11,589 bases of DNA, from assembly GCA_050249455.1 (NCBI GenBank), contig JBFWQM010000184.1, forward strand, positions 1-11,589. The letters are read 5' to 3'. Below the pieces are notes generated by a model. That model was not told where the DNA came from and searched no databases. It saw only the letters and a program-made list of their open reading frames with translations. The translations under genes and the position numbers were made by a program. Source of the DNA: JBFWQM01 sp050249455. Its GTDB lineage: Bacteria; Pseudomonadota; Alphaproteobacteria; MPNO01; VGEU01. Below are positions 7,781 through 11,589 of this stretch, in pieces (position 1 is the first letter of the stretch; every line of letters starts with the position of its first letter).

Positions 7781-8596
7781 ATGGCCCAGCGGATTGAGGC
7801 CGCCGCCGGCGCCCGGGCGCCGGATGAGGTCGGTCGCGGCGGCAGCTTCCGCCGCGACCTGATCGCCAACCTGTGGGTGATCGGCGCGCTTGTCCTCGCG
7901 ATGCAGGCGTGGAGCATGGTCGCTCCGCCCTACATCATGCCGCCGCCGTCCCAGAGCCTCGCGACCACCTTCACCGTCCTCGGCGAGGACTACGTCCACA
8001 TCTTCTACACGCTGGGCAGGCTGGTCGTATCTGTGGTCTTCGCCCTGGTGGTCGGCAGCGTCATCGGCGTGCTGATGGCGCTGGTCCGGCCGCTGCAGCC
8101 CTACCTCAAGTCGATCGTGATGATCGACACCGGCATCCCGGCCCTGTCGTGGATGCTGTTCGCGGTGTTCTGGTTCAAGGACCCCGAATCGCGGGTGTTC
8201 TTCATCCTGGCGATGATTCTGATCCCGTTCTATGCGCTGAACGTCTATGACGGCATCCGGGCGCTGTCGAAGGACTGGATCGAAATGGTCGAGACCTTCC
8301 GCCCGACCCGGCTGCAGGTGTTCCGCCACCTCGTCCTGCCGCACATCGTCCCGTATATCCTGATGACGACCAAGGCCATTATCGGCTATGCCACGCGCAT
8401 GACGGCCTTCGCCGAACTGGTCAGCGTCAACACCGGCATGGGCGCCCGCATGGGCCTCGCCCAGAACAACCTTGCCATGGACGGCGTGATCGCCTGGACC
8501 ATCCTGCTGGTGATCCTGAACCTCGCGATCCAGGGCGTGGTCGCCTTCGCCGAGAAGGTGCTGCTGAAATGGCGGCCGGAGGTCAGCGTGCGATGA
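7781..8596 (+). CDS. ABC transporter permease, SsuC-like (BPD_transp_1)
   Basis: This 271-residue inner-membrane protein has hydrophobic segments at about 27-47, 80-101, 111-131, 138-155, 190-205 and 236-258. The count and spacing suit a six-helix type I importer permease. The cytoplasmic coupling (EAA) loop is E168-M-V-E-T-F-R174 ... LVLP (184-187), in the normal place. The usual glycine of this motif is Arg174 and the two alanines are Met and Val, so the loop is divergent. It would form a homodimer with the ATPase encoded next. The ATG at 7781 has only a GC-rich, weak ribosome-binding sequence but is the natural start before the first helix. Its stop overlaps the next start as ATGA, indicating translational coupling. 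Confidence 0.9.
   Translation: MAQRIEAAAGARAPDEVGRGGSFRRDLIANLWVIGALVLAMQAWSMVAPPYIMPPPSQSLATTFTVLGEDYVHIFYTLGRLVVSVVFALVVGSVIGVLMALVRPLQPYLKSIVMIDTGIPALSWMLFAVFWFKDPESRVFFILAMILIPFYALNVYDGIRALSKDWIEMVETFRPTRLQVFRHLVLPHIVPYILMTTKAIIGYATRMTAFAELVSVNTGMGARMGLAQNNLAMDGVIAWTILLVILNLAIQGVVAFAEKVLLKWRPEVSVR
8578..8583 (+). promoter_or_regulatory. Strong ribosome-binding site inside the permease gene for the ATPase
   Basis: GGAGGT sits 9 nt before the ATG at 8593, which overlaps the permease stop as ATGA. An in-frame ATG at 8569 lies upstream of this site, so the Shine-Dalgarno decides for 8593. Confidence 0.7.
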
Positions 8597-9393
8597 GCGC
8601 GGCGGCCGGCGCGCCGATGATCGTCCTGGACCACGTGGACAAGGTGTTCGGCGAACACCACGCCGTTCGCGACCTCTCCTTCTCGGTGGCCCAGGGCGAG
8701 ATCGTCGCCATCGTCGGCCGCACCGGCGCGGGCAAGAGCACCGCGCTGCACATGATCATGGGGGTCATGGCCCCCACCCGCGGCACGGTGACGGTCGCCG
8801 GCGTCGATCCCTACCGGCAGTTCCGCGACCTCAAGGGCCGGCTCGCCGTCAGCTTCCAGACCGACCGGCTGCTGCCGTGGCGCACCGCGCTGGAGAACGT
8901 CGCGCTGGGGCTGCAGATCCTGGGCGTCGATGCCGCCGAGCGCCGGGCGCGGGCCGAAAATTGGCTCGCCAACGTCAAGATCGTCGGTGCGGAGAACATC
9001 CACAAGTACCCGCACCAGCTGTCCGGCGGCATGCGCCAGCGGGTGTCGCTGGCGCGCGCGCTGGCGGTGGACCCCGAGCTGGTACTGCTGGACGAGAGCT
9101 TCAGCCAGCTCGACCACGTCACCTCCAAGACGCTGCGCAGCGACTTCACCGAGCTGGTGCGCCGGCTCGGCAAGACCTGCGTCCTGATCACCCACCGCAT
9201 CGACGATGCGCTCGAGATGGCCGACCGCGTGCTGGTGCTCGCGGCCCCGGCGCAGCTCGCGCTCGAGGTGCGCGTGACGCCAGCGCTGCGCGCCGACGCG
9301 GCCTGGCTCGCCCAGCATCACCACCGCATCGCCGAGGCGATGGGCGGCGAGGAAAGCTCCAGCGAGGAGACGGCAACGGCCGCGGCAGAGTAG
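8593..9393 (+). CDS. ABC transporter ATP-binding protein, SsuB/TauB-like
   Basis: This 266-residue nucleotide-binding subunit has Walker A GRTGAGKST at 42-50, Q-loop Q89 (SFQTDRLLPWRT), signature LSGGMRQR from 143, Walker B LVLLDE ending D167-E168, D-loop SQLD (171-174) and switch H201 (LITHR). All catalytic residues are present. The usual proline after Walker B is Ser169 (DESF rather than DEPF), a mild variation. The sequence RLLPWRT after the Q-loop is typical of the nitrate/sulfonate/taurine importer group. The C-terminal tail (about 245-266) is Glu/Ser/Ala-rich and probably disordered. The start at 8593 rests on the GGAGGT site and the ATGA overlap with the permease. Peripheral membrane protein on the cytoplasmic side, powering import with the two upstream gene products. 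Confidence 0.95.
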   Translation: MSAAAGAPMIVLDHVDKVFGEHHAVRDLSFSVAQGEIVAIVGRTGAGKSTALHMIMGVMAPTRGTVTVAGVDPYRQFRDLKGRLAVSFQTDRLLPWRTALENVALGLQILGVDAAERRARAENWLANVKIVGAENIHKYPHQLSGGMRQRVSLARALAVDPELVLLDESFSQLDHVTSKTLRSDFTELVRRLGKTCVLITHRIDDALEMADRVLVLAAPAQLALEVRVTPALRADAAWLAQHHHRIAEAMGGEESSSEETATAAAE

Positions 9394-9445
9394 CGGCGTC
9401 CACCCCGGATCGCCGGTGGCCGAAAGACAGACGGAGAGAGGGACA

Positions 9446-10363
9446 ATGGCGAAGAAACCGACAGCGGCCAAGGCTGGCAAAGCCTCGGCCGAACCCAAGA
9501 AGGCGGCCGCAGCCGGGCCCAAGACGGCGGCTGCCGCGGCGCCGGCGCCGGCACCGGCCGCCGCCGAAGGCAAGTACGAGTGCATCATCGCCGCCAAGGT
9601 CGGCAATGCGCTGGAGATCACGCTCAACCGGCCGGACCGGATGAACGCGATCAACGAGCAGATGGCCGGCGAGATCATCGACGCCCTGCTGTCGGTCGAG
9701 CTCGACCGCGACGTCCTGGCGGTGATCCTGCAGGGCAACGAGCGGGCGTTCTGCGCCGGCGCCGACCTGTCGGGCTTTTCCGACCGGCCGGAGGACCGCT
9801 ACGACAACTACCGGGCGCGCTTCAACGTGCGCAAGAACCGCCAGCTGTTCAAGTTCATCTCCGGCTACACCAAGCCGGTGATCTCGGCGGTGGAAGGCTA
9901 CTGCCTGGGCGGCGGGCTCGAGCTCGCGATGTTCGGCGACATCATCGTCGCCAGCGAGACGGCGCAGTTCGGCCTGCCCGAGGCGCGCCACAGCCTGATC
10001 CCCGGCGCCGGCGGCACCCAGAACCTGCCGCGGCTGATCGGCAAGGCGCTGGCCAAGGAGCTGATGTGGACGACGCGCCGCATCAGCGCCCAGGAGGCCA
10101 AGGAATTCCGCATGGTCAACCACGTCGTGCCCAAGGGCGGCGCGGCCGGCAAGGCGCGCGAGATCGTCGCCGCCATGTCGAAGAACGGCCCGCTCGCGAT
10201 CATGATGATCAAGCAGGCAATCGACCGCGGCGTAGACATGACGCTCGCGCAGGGCTTCCTTCAGGAGGCCGATCTAGCGTATCTGCTGACGTTCACCGAA
10301 GATCGGGCGGAAGGCCTGCGCGCCTTCGCCGAGAAGCGTGAGCCTAAGTTCAAGGGCCAATAG
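9446..10363 (+). CDS. Enoyl-CoA hydratase/isomerase-family (crotonase) protein with basic N-terminal extension
   Basis: This is a 305-residue protein; the crotonase core usually needs about 260. The core starts near residue 44. Oxyanion-hole segments are AFCAGADL (101-108) and GYCLGGGLE (151-159). Both glutamates of true enoyl-CoA hydratases are kept, E159 and E179 (FGLPE), followed by PGAGGTQ (186-192). Hydration of a trans-2-enoyl-CoA is therefore likely, though related activities (aldolase, hydrolase, isomerase) share this fold. Residues 1-41 are almost only Ala, Lys, Pro, Gly and Thr. No in-frame ATG, GTG or TTG occurs between 9446 and the core, so this extension is really translated. The ATG at 9446 has GAGAGAGGGA upstream; a GTG at 9416 is less favoured. 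It lies 52 bp after the ATPase gene and 17 bp or so before the thiolase-like gene, evidently one operon. Cytoplasmic. Confidence 0.92.
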   Translation: MAKKPTAAKAGKASAEPKKAAAAGPKTAAAAAPAPAPAAAEGKYECIIAAKVGNALEITLNRPDRMNAINEQMAGEIIDALLSVELDRDVLAVILQGNERAFCAGADLSGFSDRPEDRYDNYRARFNVRKNRQLFKFISGYTKPVISAVEGYCLGGGLELAMFGDIIVASETAQFGLPEARHSLIPGAGGTQNLPRLIGKALAKELMWTTRRISAQEAKEFRMVNHVVPKGGAAGKAREIVAAMSKNGPLAIMMIKQAIDRGVDMTLAQGFLQEADLAYLLTFTEDRAEGLRAFAEKREPKFKGQ

Positions 10364-10372
10364 GGTCTAATT

Positions 10373-10379
10373 AGGGGGA
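10373..10379 (+). promoter_or_regulatory. Ribosome-binding site of the thiolase-like gene, two adjacent ATG codons
   Basis: AGGGGGA precedes consecutive in-frame ATGs at 10381 and 10384. Spacing to the first is only 1 nt and to the second 4 nt, so the second is preferred. The two choices differ by a single methionine. Confidence 0.5.
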
Positions 10380-10383
10380 CATG

Positions 10384-11589
10384 ATGGCACGAGCCACGAC
10401 CAGACGAGGCGGCAAGGCGGCCGGGCGCGCGAAGGCGCCGGCGCGCAGCGCCGCCAAGAAGCCGGCCAAGAAGACGACCACCACCCGCGCCGCGAAGCCC
10501 GCGGCGCGCACCGCCGCGAAGACGCCGGCAAAGAAGGCGCCGGCGAAGAAGGCCCCGGCGCGCAGCGCCAGCCGGGCGCCGGCCGCAACGGCCAAGCGCG
10601 AGCTGCCGAAGACCAACTTCCTGCGCGACCGCGACGTATGCATCGTCGCCTACGGCGAGACGAAGATCGAGCGGCGCAGCGGCAAGACGGCCTACGAGTT
10701 CGCCGCCGACGTCGCCGAGCAGATCTTCGCCAGGACCGGCCTTGTGCCGGGCGACATCGACGGGCTGGCGTTCACCGTGCCGCAGTCGGAAGCGCCGAAC
10801 CCGTTCTATTCCAACTACGCCGCCGACTACCTGGGCATCACGCCGCGGTGGGTGCAGAAGACCGACATCGGCGGTGCGTCCGCGATCGGCAACGTCGCGC
10901 GCGCGACGATGGCGATCAAAGCGGGGCTGTGCGAGACGGTCATGCTGCTGCATTCCGACGCGGTGTCGACCCGCAACCTCTCGGACTTCGGCTGCTACCG
11001 CAACGAGTTCTGGAACCCGGTCGGCATCCAGGGCCCGCCGGGCGCGTTCGGCTTCCTGATGAACCGATACGAGCACCAGTACGGCCTGGACTACCGCGGC
11101 CTCGGCGCGCTGGCGGTGGCGCAGCGCAACGGCGCCAACGTCAACAAGAACGCCTACGAGCCGTTCCAGAAGGAAGCGATCACGATCGACACCTACCTGA
11201 ACTCGCGGATGGTGTCGAAGCCGCTGCGCCTGCTCGACTCGGTCATGCCGGCCGACGGCGGCAACGGCCTGCTGCTGACCACGGTGAAGAACGCGCGCAA
11301 GCATGGCTGGACCAAGCGGGTCTATCCGATCGCCTACCGCGAGATTACCAACTTCCTTGGCGCCGAGATGTGCCCCGACATCACCGAGACCGGCTTCTCG
11401 GTGGTCGGCCCGGAAGCGCTCAAGCAGGCGGGGATGAAGCCCAAGGACGTCAAGATGTTCCATCCCTACGACGACTTCCTGATCGCGGTGATGCTAAAGC
11501 TGGAGCAGTTCGGCTTCTGCAAGCGCGGCCAGGGCTCGCAGTATCTGCTGAACACCGACCTGTCGCCGACCGGCACGCTGCCGATCAAC
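10384..11589 (+). CDS. Thiolase-like protein (SCP2-x/lipid-transfer type), 3' end beyond the window
   Basis: 402 residues are visible, in one open frame to the last base; the C terminus is missing. Residues 1 to about 73 are a Lys/Ala/Arg/Pro-rich, histone H1-like tail with AKKPAKK and KKAPAKKAPA repeats. The thiolase fold then starts (DVCIVAYGETKIERRSG). Family features are SRMVSKPLRLLDSVMPADGG (about 274-293) and LKLEQFGFCKRGQG, typical of thiolase-like lipid-transfer/acetyl-CoA acetyltransferase proteins (COG0183). At the position of the nucleophilic Cys stands DIGGAS (about 161-166), i.e. Gly. The later motif that often reads YDCF or YDSF is HPYDDF (360-365). Classical thiolysis is therefore doubtful; a retro-aldolase role as in steroid Ltp2, or another acyl-CoA reaction, is possible. 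Such proteins often pair with a DUF35 protein, which might lie just downstream. The extension must be translated: no ATG, GTG or TTG occurs between it and the core. Confidence 0.88.
   Translation, partial: MARATTRRGGKAAGRAKAPARSAAKKPAKKTTTTRAAKPAARTAAKTPAKKAPAKKAPARSASRAPAATAKRELPKTNFLRDRDVCIVAYGETKIERRSGKTAYEFAADVAEQIFARTGLVPGDIDGLAFTVPQSEAPNPFYSNYAADYLGITPRWVQKTDIGGASAIGNVARATMAIKAGLCETVMLLHSDAVSTRNLSDFGCYRNEFWNPVGIQGPPGAFGFLMNRYEHQYGLDYRGLGALAVAQRNGANVNKNAYEPFQKEAITIDTYLNSRMVSKPLRLLDSVMPADGGNGLLLTTVKNARKHGWTKRVYPIAYREITNFLGAEMCPDITETGFSVVGPEALKQAGMKPKDVKMFHPYDDFLIAVMLKLEQFGFCKRGQGSQYLLNTDLSPTGTLPIN

Noticed and set aside
6638..8344. A 568-codon minus-strand open frame opposite the importer genes
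   Set aside because: It is antisense to the substrate-binding protein and permease, whose family motifs are clear. Its own translation is His/Arg/Gly-rich with no recognisable domain.
10261..11463. A 400-codon minus-strand open frame at the right end
   Set aside because: It is the shadow of the thiolase-like gene; the plus strand carries the thiolase features.

Overview
The window is GC-rich, with dense, tightly spaced genes and strong third-position G/C bias. The protein families point to an alphaproteobacterium of the Rhodospirillales/Hyphomicrobiales kind: a membrane J-protein resembling mitochondrial Pam18/TIM14, a stand-alone molybdopterin oxidoreductase, an SsuABC-type importer and a thiolase-like protein. 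The exact taxon cannot be fixed from the sequence. All genes share the same base composition, and I see no transposase, integrase, tRNA, rRNA or CRISPR array. Nothing marks the region as a recent mobile island.

Minus strand, right half to left end (6468 down to 165): an NAD(P)-dependent aldehyde dehydrogenase (4948-6468); a 150-bp gap holding a small hairpin and a paired, REP/BIME-like palindromic repeat (4840-4929); a Gfo/Idh/MocA-family oxidoreductase (3829-4797); then a separate three-gene set with its own candidate promoter (TTGTTT-17-TATAAT at 3762-3790). That set is a cytoplasmic molybdopterin oxidoreductase (1671-3725), a VWA-like protein (928-1629) and a membrane J-domain protein (165-896), with gaps of 41 and 31 bp.

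Plus strand, from the divergent intergenic region (6469-6718) to the right end: a Tat-type ABC substrate-binding protein, its permease and its ATPase (the last two overlap by ATGA), then an enoyl-CoA hydratase-family protein and a thiolase-like protein that runs off the window. The two CoA-enzyme genes are 17 bp apart and follow the ATPase by 52 bp, so all five probably form one operon.

Reading the right half as a unit (inference): a small organic compound is imported by the ABC system and processed as a CoA thioester by the hydratase and the thiolase-like protein. The thiolase-like protein lacks the usual nucleophilic cysteine, and there is no 3-hydroxyacyl-CoA dehydrogenase in view. A hydration/retro-aldol route that releases an aldehyde, oxidised by the divergently transcribed aldehyde dehydrogenase, is therefore possible. 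The substrate is unknown and no CoA ligase lies in the window. Both CoA enzymes carry Lys/Ala/Pro-rich N-terminal extensions that must be translated, because no alternative start codon exists before the folded core. This is the least ordinary feature of the region.
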